From Treponema sp. (GTDB lineage Bacteria; Spirochaetota; Spirochaetia; Treponematales; Treponemataceae), in NCBI GenBank assembly GCA_024695475.1, contig JAILIC010000069.1, positions 1-41,659 on the forward strand: a stretch of DNA of 41,659 bases. The letters are read 5' to 3'. A program made the translations under genes and the position numbers. The notes under the pieces are model-generated. The model made no database searches. It had not been told where the DNA came from and saw only the letters and a program-made list of their open reading frames with translations. Positions 17,469 to 25,185 of this stretch are shown here, one piece after another; the first letter of the stretch is position 1; the number at the start of each line of letters is the position of its first letter.

Positions 17469-17530
17469 AAAAGGGGAACCATCCCAGTGTGTTTTTACAC
17501 GACACAAGGATTGGTCCCCCTTTCTTTTTT
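17469..17530. terminator. Hairpin terminator between convergent genes
   Basis: AAAAGGGGAACCATCC (from 17469) pairs imperfectly with GGATTGGTCCCCCTTT (17508-17523), with a smaller GTGT/ACAC stem inside, and is followed by CTTTTTT. It should end the murG operon; the A-rich 5' arm gives U's on the minus strand for glgC. Confidence 0.7.
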
Positions 17531-17553
17531 CCCCTAAAGCTGTATGTCTGATG

Positions 17554-18849
17554 TTAGATGATGGTTCCTGATGGAACTATAGCACCTTTGCGTATGACGA
17601 TGATGCCGTCAGCGCTGTAGAACATGCCATGGTCTCCATCTTCGTATTTTTTTCCACTGACATTTATCTGGCAGTTATCACCGATGCATGAGTTTTTATC
17701 GATGATTGTTTTTGCAATATTGCAATTTTTGCCGATACCCATGAGTGGAATACCTTTTTTTCGTTTTTCGTTTTTTGTTTCTTCTGTTTCATAATAGTCA
17801 GCACCCATTGTGATGACACCATCAAAGCGTGTGCCTTTTTCGATGATGGTACGGATACCTATTACTGACTTATTTATTACTGCATCGGTAATGACACAAC
17901 CTTCTGCAGTGATTGATGAGTCCATAACTGCTTTGTTGAGTTTTGATGGAGGAAGGTTAAGTTGACGGGTGTAAATAGGTTGTTCCTCGTCATAAAAGTT
18001 GAAGGTTGGGTTTATATCTGTCAGTGCCAGTGTTGCTTCGTAGAAGCTGCGGATGGTACCGATGTCTTCCCAGTAGCCGTCAAATACATAGGAATTAATC
18101 TTTTTGGTTTTGATGGCCATAGGTATGATTTCTTTACCGAAGTCGGTGTAGGTATTGTTGAGGAGCTCTTCCATGACTGGGGCATTAAATACATATATAC
18201 CCATTGAGGCAAGATATTCTTTTTCTGGTGGTAGTTTACCTCTGGCTGAGGCTGGTATCTTCCACTCGGTGATATCGAGATCTGGTGCTGGTTTTTCCAT
18301 AAAAGCGGTGATGCGCTGCTTTGTATCTGTTTTCATGATACCAAAGCCGGAGGCATCATGACGATTGACGGCTATTGCAGCGATGGAAACATCGGCACCT
18401 GACTCAATGTGTTTTTCTACAAAATCTTTAAGATCCATGCGGTACAGTTGATCGCCTGAAAGAATGATGTAATGGGTTGGTTGCTGTGATTTAAAGTGTA
18501 TAAAATTTTTACGTACAGAGTCTGCAGTTCCTTCATACCAGCCGGAGTGTTCAAGTGTTTGTTCTGCAGCTAGCAATTGTACAAATCCGCCAGAAAAACG
18601 GTCAAAGTTATAGGTGTTTGCAATATGTGTATGAAGGGAAGCTGAATTGAACTGTGTTAACAGATAGATTTTTTTATATCCAGAGTTAATACAATTTGAT
18701 ATTGGGATATCTACGATACGATATTCACCGCCAAAAGGAACGGCTGGTTTTGATCGTTCTTTTGTTAATGGATATAATCGAGTGCCTTTGCCTCCGCCCA
18801 AAATAAGTGCCAGAACACGTGGTTTTGTTTTATCTTTTGATGCAGCCAT
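17554..18849 (-). CDS. glgC: Glucose-1-phosphate adenylyltransferase (ADP-glucose pyrophosphorylase)
   Basis: 431 residues. It makes ADP-glucose from ATP and glucose-1-phosphate, the committed step of bacterial glycogen synthesis. The nucleotide site LILGGGKGTRLYPLTKERSKPA is intact, the glucose-1-P region includes GTADSVRKN and IILSGDQLYRMD, and the C-terminal half shows the left-handed beta-helix hexapeptides (SSITAEGCVITDAVINKSVIG). The stretch NCINSGYKKIYLLTQFNSAS and the ending AIVPSGTII look like plant or cyanobacterial enzymes rather than the enterobacterial form, which has LSNCINSGI..I.VLTQYKSHSL. No other glycogen gene is adjacent. It has its own promoter (18903-18931) and is divergent from flgF. 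Confidence 0.95.
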   Translation of the reverse strand: MAASKDKTKPRVLALILGGGKGTRLYPLTKERSKPAVPFGGEYRIVDIPISNCINSGYKKIYLLTQFNSASLHTHIANTYNFDRFSGGFVQLLAAEQTLEHSGWYEGTADSVRKNFIHFKSQQPTHYIILSGDQLYRMDLKDFVEKHIESGADVSIAAIAVNRHDASGFGIMKTDTKQRITAFMEKPAPDLDITEWKIPASARGKLPPEKEYLASMGIYVFNAPVMEELLNNTYTDFGKEIIPMAIKTKKINSYVFDGYWEDIGTIRSFYEATLALTDINPTFNFYDEEQPIYTRQLNLPPSKLNKAVMDSSITAEGCVITDAVINKSVIGIRTIIEKGTRFDGVITMGADYYETEETKNEKRKKGIPLMGIGKNCNIAKTIIDKNSCIGDNCQINVSGKKYEDGDHGMFYSADGIIVIRKGAIVPSGTII

Positions 18850-18902
18850 AGAGAACGGATTTTCCCCCTTTTTATTATAAATACTTTAGTTGTTATATGA
18901 TT

Positions 18903-18931
18903 AGTATAAGTCAGTTATTTGAGATTTGCAA
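18903..18931 (-). promoter_or_regulatory. glgC promoter
   Basis: On the minus strand TTGCAA (18931-18926), a 17-base spacer and TATACT (18908-18903). The leader is about 47 bases and contains a GGGGGA purine run roughly 12 bases before the ATG. Confidence 0.65.
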
Positions 18932-18956
18932 ATTAATTATAAGACTATTTTTTGTC

Positions 18957-18983
18957 TAAACCCGTTCTTATTGTTACCGATAT
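18957..18983 (+). promoter_or_regulatory. Sigma-28 (FliA)-type promoter of the flgF operon
   Basis: TAAA (18957-18960), exactly 15 bases, then ACCGATAT (18976-18983), against the consensus TAAA-N15-GCCGATAA: four of four and six of eight matches. Placement 46 bases before a flagellar gene supports it. No good sigma-70 promoter was seen here. Confidence 0.65.
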
Positions 18984-19028
18984 TATATATAAGAGAATGT
19001 TATTGTATATCTGGGAGGAATACAAAAA

Positions 19029-19826
19029 ATGATTAGAGGATTATATACAGGCGCCAGCGGCATGAATGCTCAGCAGAATAGACTGGACGCTATTTCAAAC
19101 AATCTCGCAAATGTTGACACGGCTGCATACAAGCGTGATGTGAGTGTGTGTAAATCATTTCCTGAGTTGTTGATCCGTCGTACTAATGCAGATGGTGTAT
19201 ATAAGACTCCATTTGGTTGTTCGGATGCTGCTCCTGTTATTGGTAAACTTGGTCTTGGTGTTGAAACTAACGAAAATTACACTGATTTTGAGCAGGGGTC
19301 TTTTAGGGCAACTTCATCTAACACTGATATGGCATTGAGCGGTAAAGGCTTTTTTGTTGTACAGACTCCCGATGGTGAGCGTTATACTCGCAATGGTAAC
19401 TTCTTGATTGGTAAAGAAGGTATTCTTGAAACTAAGGAAGGTTATCCTGTTCTTGGTGAAAATGGTGTTATCCGTGTTGCCGATGATATGTATAAAGTGA
19501 GTGATGATGGCATGATCTATGGTAGCGAAGATAATGAAATTGTCGACCGATTTAAGATTGTCCGTTTTGACAATGAACGCTATCTGAAAAAGATTGGTAG
19601 CAGTTTATATATCGATAATGATATCTCTGGTCCAGCTCATATTGCTGAAGGTGAGGAACGACCTTTGATGATGCAGGGATATATGGAAACATCAAATGTT
19701 AATGTCGTTAACGAAATGGTACAGATGATTGAAGTTAATCGTGCATATGAAGCTGATCAAAAGACGATTACAAGTCAGGATGCTATGTTGGGTACATTGT
19801 GGCATGAAGTTGCCATTGCTCGATAA
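19029..19826 (+). CDS. flgF: Flagellar basal-body rod protein, FlgF type
   Basis: 265 residues. Proximal rod protein of the periplasmic flagellum, exported by the flagellar type III system without a cleaved signal. The N-terminal rod motif (ASGMNAQQNRLDAISNNLAN, residues 9-28) and C-terminal helix (MMQGYMETSNVNVVNEMVQM, then EVNRAYEADQKTI) are those of the FlgE/F/G family. The central domain (GFFVVQTPDGERYTRNGNF) is shared too. FlgF rather than FlgG is chosen because the next gene fits FlgG better and this order is known in treponemes, where some annotations call both flgG. Strong GGAGG precedes the ATG; a sigma-28-like promoter lies upstream. Confidence 0.85.
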   Translation: MIRGLYTGASGMNAQQNRLDAISNNLANVDTAAYKRDVSVCKSFPELLIRRTNADGVYKTPFGCSDAAPVIGKLGLGVETNENYTDFEQGSFRATSSNTDMALSGKGFFVVQTPDGERYTRNGNFLIGKEGILETKEGYPVLGENGVIRVADDMYKVSDDGMIYGSEDNEIVDRFKIVRFDNERYLKKIGSSLYIDNDISGPAHIAEGEERPLMMQGYMETSNVNVVNEMVQMIEVNRAYEADQKTITSQDAMLGTLWHEVAIAR

Positions 19827-19853
19827 ATTGGTGGGAATAAAGGGGAATAAAGT

Positions 19854-20648
19854 ATGGTAAGAAGTTTGTGGACAGCTGCAACAGGTATGAATGGCCAGCA
19901 GTCAAATATTGATGCTATTTCTAACAATTTGGCCAACGTTAATACGACTGGTTTTAAGCAGCAGCGTGTTGAGTTTGAAGATTTGTTGTATCAGAATGTT
20001 AAATTATCTGGTACTCCAGCTACTGAAGACACGGTAACTCCTGTCGGTATCCAGCAGGGCTCTGGTGTTAAGGTTGCAGCAACTCAGCGTGTGTTTACAC
20101 AAGGCTCTTTACAGAATACTGGTGTTGATACTGACGTTGCTATTGTAGGTGACGGTTTTTTTAGAGTGCAGCAATACGATGGTAGCTATGCATACACCAG
20201 AGATGGTTCTTTCAAGGTTGATATGAATGGTCAATTGGTTAACGCTAACGGATTACGTGTTATGCCTGAGATTATCTTGCCTGAAGGTTATGATATCCAT
20301 ACATTGACTATCAGTGATGATGGTCGCGTCAGTGTCCGTGTTAATGGTCAAAGTGATCCAACTCCTGTTGGTCAGTTGGAGTTATATCGCTTTCCAAATG
20401 CGGTTGGCTTAAAAGCTGTTGGTGACAACTTGTTTAAGGTTACTAATGCTAGTGGTGATGCAATTGCTGCCCGTCCTGGATATGAAGGAATGGGTGTTAC
20501 CAAGCATAAGTTTGTTGAAATGAGTAATGTATCTGTTGTTAACGAGATGGTACAGATGATTGTTGCCCAGCGTGCTTATGAGTTTAACAGCAAGGCAATC
20601 CAGACTACCGATACAATGTTGAATACAGCAGTAAACTTGAAACGGTAA
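19854..20648 (+). CDS. flgG: Flagellar distal rod protein FlgG
   Basis: 264 residues, the usual FlgG length. It builds the distal rod that joins the basal body to the hook inside the periplasm. N-terminal ATGMNGQQSNIDAISNNLAN, the following VNTTGFKQQRVEFEDLLYQ with GIQQGSGVKVAATQRVFTQG (typical FlgG), and the C-terminal EMSNVSVVNEMVQMIVAQRAYEFNSKAI are near-consensus. It begins 27 bases after flgF with AAGGGGA before the ATG, so both are one transcript. The coding end overlaps a second possible sigma-28 site, and a hairpin with a U-tract follows directly. Confidence 0.95.
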   Translation: MVRSLWTAATGMNGQQSNIDAISNNLANVNTTGFKQQRVEFEDLLYQNVKLSGTPATEDTVTPVGIQQGSGVKVAATQRVFTQGSLQNTGVDTDVAIVGDGFFRVQQYDGSYAYTRDGSFKVDMNGQLVNANGLRVMPEIILPEGYDIHTLTISDDGRVSVRVNGQSDPTPVGQLELYRFPNAVGLKAVGDNLFKVTNASGDAIAARPGYEGMGVTKHKFVEMSNVSVVNEMVQMIVAQRAYEFNSKAIQTTDTMLNTAVNLKR

Positions 20649-20659
20649 TAAACCGATAA
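20632..20659 (+). promoter_or_regulatory. Possible second sigma-28-type promoter before flgJ
   Basis: TAAA (20632-20635), 16 bases, ACCGATAA (20652-20659; seven of eight to GCCGATAA). The spacer is one base longer than ideal. Transcription would start near 20666, inside the hairpin that follows flgG. Confidence 0.35.
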
Positions 20660-20660
20660 T

Positions 20661-20702
20661 ATAAGGAGAACGGGCTTGTTCCTGGTTCTCCTTATTTTTT
20701 TA
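20661..20702 (+). terminator. Intrinsic terminator after flgG
   Basis: Perfect 11-base stem ATAAGGAGAAC (20661-20671) / GTTCTCCTTAT (20685-20695), 13-base loop, then TTTTTT. It separates flgFG from flgJ, or attenuates read-through. Confidence 0.85.
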
Positions 20703-20717
20703 TAGGCGGAAAATAAT

Positions 20718-21242
20718 ATGACTGTAAGTGGTATTGGTTCAGGTTTTTCTTCAGTTACAAGCGGTGTAGAGGCTATGCATGCAACCCAGATTTCGGGTGA
20801 ACATAGTAAGTTTGAAGATATGGTAAAAAGCCTTAAGGCTGAGCAAGAAGCTGTAAAATCTTCTAGTACCATAAATGTGTCAAGCAGTCAGATTTTGGAA
20901 GAAGGCCGTTTAACTGGTGATTATCGCACTAGTTTTAGTGGTACTTATACCAGTGAGGCAGATAAAAAAGCACTTCCTATGGGAGCTGCTGCAAATAGTG
21001 CTAAAATCGTAGATCAAAAGCCTATTGATCGTACCAGCAAATTATATGAAAAATCTATGGAATTGGAATCTTTTTTTGTTAAACAAATGCTTTCTGCCAT
21101 GAGAAAAACAATCGTACATACTCAGGAAAATAATTACGCTCAAAATATGTATGAGGATATGTTGTATGATGAGTATGCTACCAGTATGACCAAGAATGCT
21201 CATTTTGGTCTTGCTGATATGATTTACCAACAGCTGTCTTAA
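20718..21242 (+). CDS. flgJ: Rod-binding protein, FlgJ N-terminal domain only
   Basis: 174 residues. The second half (ESFFVKQMLSAMRKTI ... NMYEDMLYDEYATSM ... GLADMIYQQL) is the FlgJ rod-capping domain. The C-terminal muramidase found in enterobacterial FlgJ is absent, as is usual in spirochaetes, where a separate enzyme must open the peptidoglycan. The first 90 residues are polar, serine-rich and probably flexible. The ATG follows a weak GGCGGA. It lies 18 bases before murC, so flagellar and peptidoglycan genes may share a transcript from here to mutY. Confidence 0.85.
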   Translation: MTVSGIGSGFSSVTSGVEAMHATQISGEHSKFEDMVKSLKAEQEAVKSSSTINVSSSQILEEGRLTGDYRTSFSGTYTSEADKKALPMGAAANSAKIVDQKPIDRTSKLYEKSMELESFFVKQMLSAMRKTIVHTQENNYAQNMYEDMLYDEYATSMTKNAHFGLADMIYQQLS

Positions 21243-21259
21243 TGATACAATAAGCCATT

Positions 21260-22765
21260 ATGGCTACAGTATCTTTGCCCCAAGATGTACGTGGAGTACA
21301 TATTCATTTTGTCGGTATAAAAGGTACCGGTATGGCCGCTCTGGTTGAGATTTTACATGCCCGCGGAGCTGTTATTACCGGTAGTGATGTTAGTGAACGT
21401 TTTTATACTGATGCAATTCTTGAAAAGTTATCATTACAAGCAAAACCATTTAATGCTGAGAATATCACTGATACTATTCAGTTTGTCATTTATTCTTCTG
21501 CTTATTCACCGGAAAGTAATCCAGATTTAAAAGCTGCTAAGGAAAAACAGATACCTTGTCTGTTATATTCTGAGGCTCTTGGTTGTATTTCGCAGTTATC
21601 ATATAGCTGTGGTGTGTGTGGTGTCCATGGTAAAACAACTACTACTGGTTTTGTTGGTACTTTGTTAAAACAATGCAATTTACCAGCCCAGGTACTTGCT
21701 GGGTCTGTTATTTCTTCCTTTGGCGATAGCTGTACAATGACCGCTCCTAGTTGTACTACGGACGGACACTCTTATTTTGTTGCTGAAACATGTGAGTATC
21801 AGCGGCATTTTATGGCTTTTTGTCCGCAAAAAATTATTTTGACTTCTGTCGAAAGCGATCATCAGGATTATTATCCGACATATGAGTCCATACGGGATGC
21901 TTTTGTCGATTATATTTGTCGTTTGCCACTTGGTGGTCAGGTTATTTATTGTGCTGATGATGCAGGTGCAGTGGAAACAGTTGGTCTAGCACATGCAAGA
22001 CGAGCTGATATTGAGCTTATCCCCTATGGTGAAAACGCTGCAGGTGATTATCAGTTGGAGTTTGCTTCAGTTGGTGATGGTAAGCAACATTTTGTCGTAA
22101 AGGGGATTGGTCCTTTTGCAATACGAGTTCCTGGTAAACATATGGTGCGTAATGCCTGTGCCGCTATTGCTCTTACCTGTGAACTTTTAAAACTGCATGG
22201 TGAAAAGATTACGCCTCAGGTACGTAATGAAATGATTGCCCAGGGACTCTTGCAGTTTACTGGTGGTAAACGCCGTAGTGAGCTGATTGGAACTGGGCAT
22301 ATGGGTACTAATTCTGTAGTTGTTATTGATGATTATGGGCATCATCCAACCGCTATTAAAACAACGCTTGCCGGATATAAAGACTTTTATAAAGGTCGTA
22401 AGCTTATTGTTGATTTTATGTCGCATACGTATTCGCGTACACAGGCGTTATTGGATGAGTTTGCATCGAGCTTTGATAGTGCTGATGAGATTATTCTTCA
22501 CAAAATTTATTCGAGTGCTCGAGAAAAAGCATCTGATTTTACAATTACAGGAAAAACCTTGTTTGAGCAGGCTCAAAAGCATTATGGTGATAAAGTGCAT
22601 TATTTTGAAGAAGTAATGGATGCGCATGATTTTTTACGAAATGAGCTTACATCATGTGCTGGAAAAGATTTTAAGGATGGTTATTTGTTTGTTACGATGG
22701 GTGCCGGTGATAACTGGAAACTAGGTCGTGCAATTATGGACGATATGGTGTTGCAGGAGAAATAA
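21260..22765 (+). CDS. murC: UDP-N-acetylmuramate--L-alanine ligase MurC
   Basis: 501 residues, near the family length. It joins L-Ala to UDP-MurNAc with ATP, the first peptide step of peptidoglycan precursor synthesis, in the cytoplasm. Motifs: UDP-binding VHIHFVGIKGTGMAALVEIL, ATP loop GVHGKTTTTGFVGTL, VAETCEYQRHFM and LTSVESDHQDYYPTYESI (metal and UMAG site), and DDYGHHPTAI in the C-terminal domain. The acid/histidine residues expected for activity are visible. No clear ribosome binding site precedes the ATG, so it may depend on coupling with flgJ. yicC starts two bases after its stop. Confidence 0.96.
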   Translation: MATVSLPQDVRGVHIHFVGIKGTGMAALVEILHARGAVITGSDVSERFYTDAILEKLSLQAKPFNAENITDTIQFVIYSSAYSPESNPDLKAAKEKQIPCLLYSEALGCISQLSYSCGVCGVHGKTTTTGFVGTLLKQCNLPAQVLAGSVISSFGDSCTMTAPSCTTDGHSYFVAETCEYQRHFMAFCPQKIILTSVESDHQDYYPTYESIRDAFVDYICRLPLGGQVIYCADDAGAVETVGLAHARRADIELIPYGENAAGDYQLEFASVGDGKQHFVVKGIGPFAIRVPGKHMVRNACAAIALTCELLKLHGEKITPQVRNEMIAQGLLQFTGGKRRSELIGTGHMGTNSVVVIDDYGHHPTAIKTTLAGYKDFYKGRKLIVDFMSHTYSRTQALLDEFASSFDSADEIILHKIYSSAREKASDFTITGKTLFEQAQKHYGDKVHYFEEVMDAHDFLRNELTSCAGKDFKDGYLFVTMGAGDNWKLGRAIMDDMVLQEK

Positions 22766-22767
22766 GT

Positions 22768-23637
22768 ATGACTAGTATGACAGGTTATGCCTATAAAGAG
22801 GTTACTACAGAAAAAGCTTCTCTGGCTATTGAGATTAAATCTGTAAATTCGCGATTTTTGGATTTATCTTTAAATATGCCAGGATATCTAAATCCTCTTG
22901 AGGCTAAGTTTAGAACCTATATTTCAAGTCAGATTTTACGTGGTAAAGTTGATGTTAATATCCGTATTAAGAATCTGGTTAGTAATGAAAAAGTAACAGC
23001 TGATCCGGAGGCAGCTAAGTCGTTTTATGCCGCTATTGCTTGTGTTGCAGATGCTGTCGGTAAATCAAAAGATGATATTCCTCTGTCTCTCATTATCGGA
23101 CAACCGGGAGTACTTATTGTAGAACAGAGCTATGATATGGACTACTATGAGAGTCTTATTACGCCAGTGCTTAAGGAAGTTGTTGAGCACTATGTTGCTG
23201 ATTGTCGACGTGAAGGTGAAAATCTGTTTAAGGATTTGAGCGAAAAACTTGCTGTTCTTGATCGCTGTGCTGCTTTTTTTAAGGACTGGCAGCCTAAGAT
23301 GGAGTGCAAGTTTAAAGAGACTGTTACTGCAAAGTTTACAGAGCTTGTTGGCAGTCAGTTTGATGAACAGCGGGTTTTGACAGAGGTTGCTGCACTGCTG
23401 GTAAAATATACGATTAATGAAGAGGTTGTCCGTTTGCACAGTCATTTGTCTGCATTGCGTCAGGAGCTGAAGGATAATCCTGCACCTGGTAAGAAAATTG
23501 ATTTTTTGTGCCAGGAAATTAACCGTGAGATTAATACTATTGGCAGCAAGAGTGTGTTTACCGAAGTGAGTGATATGGTTGTTACTGCTAAAGATGCTCT
23601 TGAAAATATCAGGGAACAAGCAAAGAACGTGCAGTAG
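22768..23637 (+). CDS. yicC: YicC-family endoribonuclease
   Basis: 289 residues, standard length. The N-terminus MTSMTGYAYKEV with EIKSVNSRFLDLSLNMPG and the C-terminal QEINREINTIGSKS are signatures of the YicC/YloC family, recently assigned endoribonuclease activity in Escherichia coli and Bacillus. The central part (residues 100-230) is helical. Position directly behind murC and 42 bases before cmk fits a housekeeping operon; in many bacteria yicC sits next to a nucleotide kinase gene (gmk), here apparently replaced by cmk. The target RNA is not predictable. Confidence 0.92.
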   Translation: MTSMTGYAYKEVTTEKASLAIEIKSVNSRFLDLSLNMPGYLNPLEAKFRTYISSQILRGKVDVNIRIKNLVSNEKVTADPEAAKSFYAAIACVADAVGKSKDDIPLSLIIGQPGVLIVEQSYDMDYYESLITPVLKEVVEHYVADCRREGENLFKDLSEKLAVLDRCAAFFKDWQPKMECKFKETVTAKFTELVGSQFDEQRVLTEVAALLVKYTINEEVVRLHSHLSALRQELKDNPAPGKKIDFLCQEINREINTIGSKSVFTEVSDMVVTAKDALENIREQAKNVQ

Positions 23638-23679
23638 GTGCTGTACCAGATTTTATAGGGATATCTAAGGAGCTTAGTT

Positions 23680-24249
23680 ATGGCTGAATACAAAATTCCA
23701 AGTGGTAAAGAACTTCGTATTGCAATTTCTGGTAAGTCTGGGTGTGGTAATACAACTCTGAGTACCTTGCTTTCGCAAAAGTTGGGAATTACGTTGATTA
23801 ATTACACTTTTAGGCAACTTGCTGCAGAAAAAAATATGACTTTGGCTCAAGTTATCGAGGCTGCTAAAACGGATGACTTTTATGACACCTATGTTGATAC
23901 CAAGCAGGTTGAACTTGCTAAAAAAGAGTCTTGTGTATTGGGTAGTCGTCTGGCTATCTGGATGTTAAAAGAGGCAGATGTAAAGATTTATCTTTGGGCT
24001 AGTGATGAGTTGCGTGCTAAGCGTATTTTAAATCGTGAGGGTGGATCTCTTGAAGAGATAATGTCTTTTACCCAGATGAGGGATAAAGAAGATCATGGCA
24101 GATACTTAAAACTGTATAACATCGATAATGATGATTACTCATTTGTAGATATACTTTTGGATACGTCAAACTATGGTCCAGAAGCACTTGCTGAGCAGGT
24201 ATTGTCCCAGTTAGTAGAAAAGGGACTGGTGGAAAAGGTTGGCGAGTGA
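23680..24249 (+). CDS. cmk: Cytidylate kinase-like protein (short form)
   Basis: 189 residues, shorter than the 220-230 of classical Cmk and like the archaeal/spirochaetal cytidylate-kinase-like family. It should phosphorylate (d)CMP to (d)CDP in the cytoplasm. The P-loop reads AISGKSGCGNTTLS, with Asn where most P-loops have Lys; archaeal forms also deviate there (GTTT). The segment DDFYDTYVDTKQ and VLGSRLAIWML (substrate side) and the lid arginines in RAKRILNREGG and QMRDKEDHGRYLKLYNID are present. AAGGAG precedes the ATG by seven bases. Its 3' end overlaps the mutY start by eleven bases. CMP specificity is by family resemblance. Confidence 0.82.
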   Translation: MAEYKIPSGKELRIAISGKSGCGNTTLSTLLSQKLGITLINYTFRQLAAEKNMTLAQVIEAAKTDDFYDTYVDTKQVELAKKESCVLGSRLAIWMLKEADVKIYLWASDELRAKRILNREGGSLEEIMSFTQMRDKEDHGRYLKLYNIDNDDYSFVDILLDTSNYGPEALAEQVLSQLVEKGLVEKVGE

Positions 24250-25084
24250 GTATATAGGATATACAGCTGTCCCCGATGACGCTGAGTTTAAGCGTATAAT
24301 CTATGCGCATTTTAACGAAGCTGGCAGACAATTTCCTTGGCGTGAAACTAATGATCCGTATGCGATTTTAGTGTCGGAGATGATGTTACAGCAGACACAG
24401 ACATTGCGTGTGTTGCCTAAGTATGAGGCTTGGTTAAAGCGGTTTCCTTCTGTGCAGGATCTTGCAAAGGCTTCATTACAGGAAGTGCTGCAGTTTTGGA
24501 GTGGTTTAGGGTACAACCGCCGTGCGGTTTTTTTACAAAAAACTTGTAAGGCTTTGCTGTCAGATTTTGGAGGTGAGTTTCCTCGCGATGTTGCTTTGCT
24601 TGAGAAGTTGCCAGGTATTGGTCCCTATACCGCTCGTGCAGTGAGTACGTTTGCTTATAATCAGCCGGAAGTATTTATTGAGACAAATATCCGTTCTGTG
24701 TTTATCTATTTTTTCTTTAAGGATGCTACAGAAAAAGTGTCTGATTCTGTTTTGATGCCATTTGTAGAGCGTACACTTGACAGAGAGCAGCCACGATTGT
24801 GGTATTATGCCTTGATGGATTATGGTGCGGAATTAAAAAAACATATTGTTAATCCTAGTCGTCGTAGTACTGGCTATACCAAGCAAAGTACCTTTAAGGG
24901 GTCATTACGGCAAGCTCGTGGTGCTATTTTGCGACAGTTGGCAATGCAACCTGATCTTACATTGGATGTGATAGGCAAAATGGAGTCTATTGATGCTGAA
25001 CGCCTGCAGAAGGCTGCATCAAAATTAGTACAAGAAGGCTTGATTTGCAGTGATACAGAAGGGCGATATCGTATATCTTCATAA
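24239..25084 (+). CDS. mutY: MutY-like A/G-specific adenine glycosylase lacking the Fe-S cluster
   Basis: 281 residues from a TTG start inside the end of cmk; no other in-frame start fits the conserved N-terminus. MutY removes A opposite 8-oxoG. Seen: FPWRETNDPYAILVSEMMLQQTQ with the catalytic Glu, the helix-hairpin-helix LEKLPGIGPYTARAV, and MDYGAELKKHIVNPSRRS. The C-terminal region that normally holds four cysteines for a 4Fe-4S cluster contains none, and the NUDIX-like recognition domain is missing, explaining the short length. The position of the second catalytic acid (VDGNVxRV in E. coli-type MutY) reads IETNIRSV, Glu for Asp. Clusterless MutY proteins are known from anaerobes. A plain endonuclease III-like function is less likely. 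Confidence 0.85.
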   Translation: MASEYIGYTAVPDDAEFKRIIYAHFNEAGRQFPWRETNDPYAILVSEMMLQQTQTLRVLPKYEAWLKRFPSVQDLAKASLQEVLQFWSGLGYNRRAVFLQKTCKALLSDFGGEFPRDVALLEKLPGIGPYTARAVSTFAYNQPEVFIETNIRSVFIYFFFKDATEKVSDSVLMPFVERTLDREQPRLWYYALMDYGAELKKHIVNPSRRSTGYTKQSTFKGSLRQARGAILRQLAMQPDLTLDVIGKMESIDAERLQKAASKLVQEGLICSDTEGRYRISS

Positions 25085-25121
25085 TATGTTGAGCTAAGGC
25101 TGTACATTTTACCTCTGAAAT

Positions 25122-25172
25122 AAAAAAAGGCTGTTAAACACACGTTGTGGTGCATTTGACAGCCTTTTTTGT
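25122..25172. terminator. Bidirectional terminator between mutY and leuD
   Basis: AAAAAAGGCTGTTAAA pairs with TTTGACAGCCTTTTTT (one G-U) around a short loop. The T-run on each strand serves both convergent genes. Confidence 0.88.
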
Positions 25173-25185
25173 TTACATGCTTAGT

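Noticed and set aside
19801-19820. Possible sigma-54 promoter before flgG (TGGCATGAAGTTGCC)
   Set aside because: The GG and GC are nine bases apart, not the required ten, and the site lies in flgF coding sequence.
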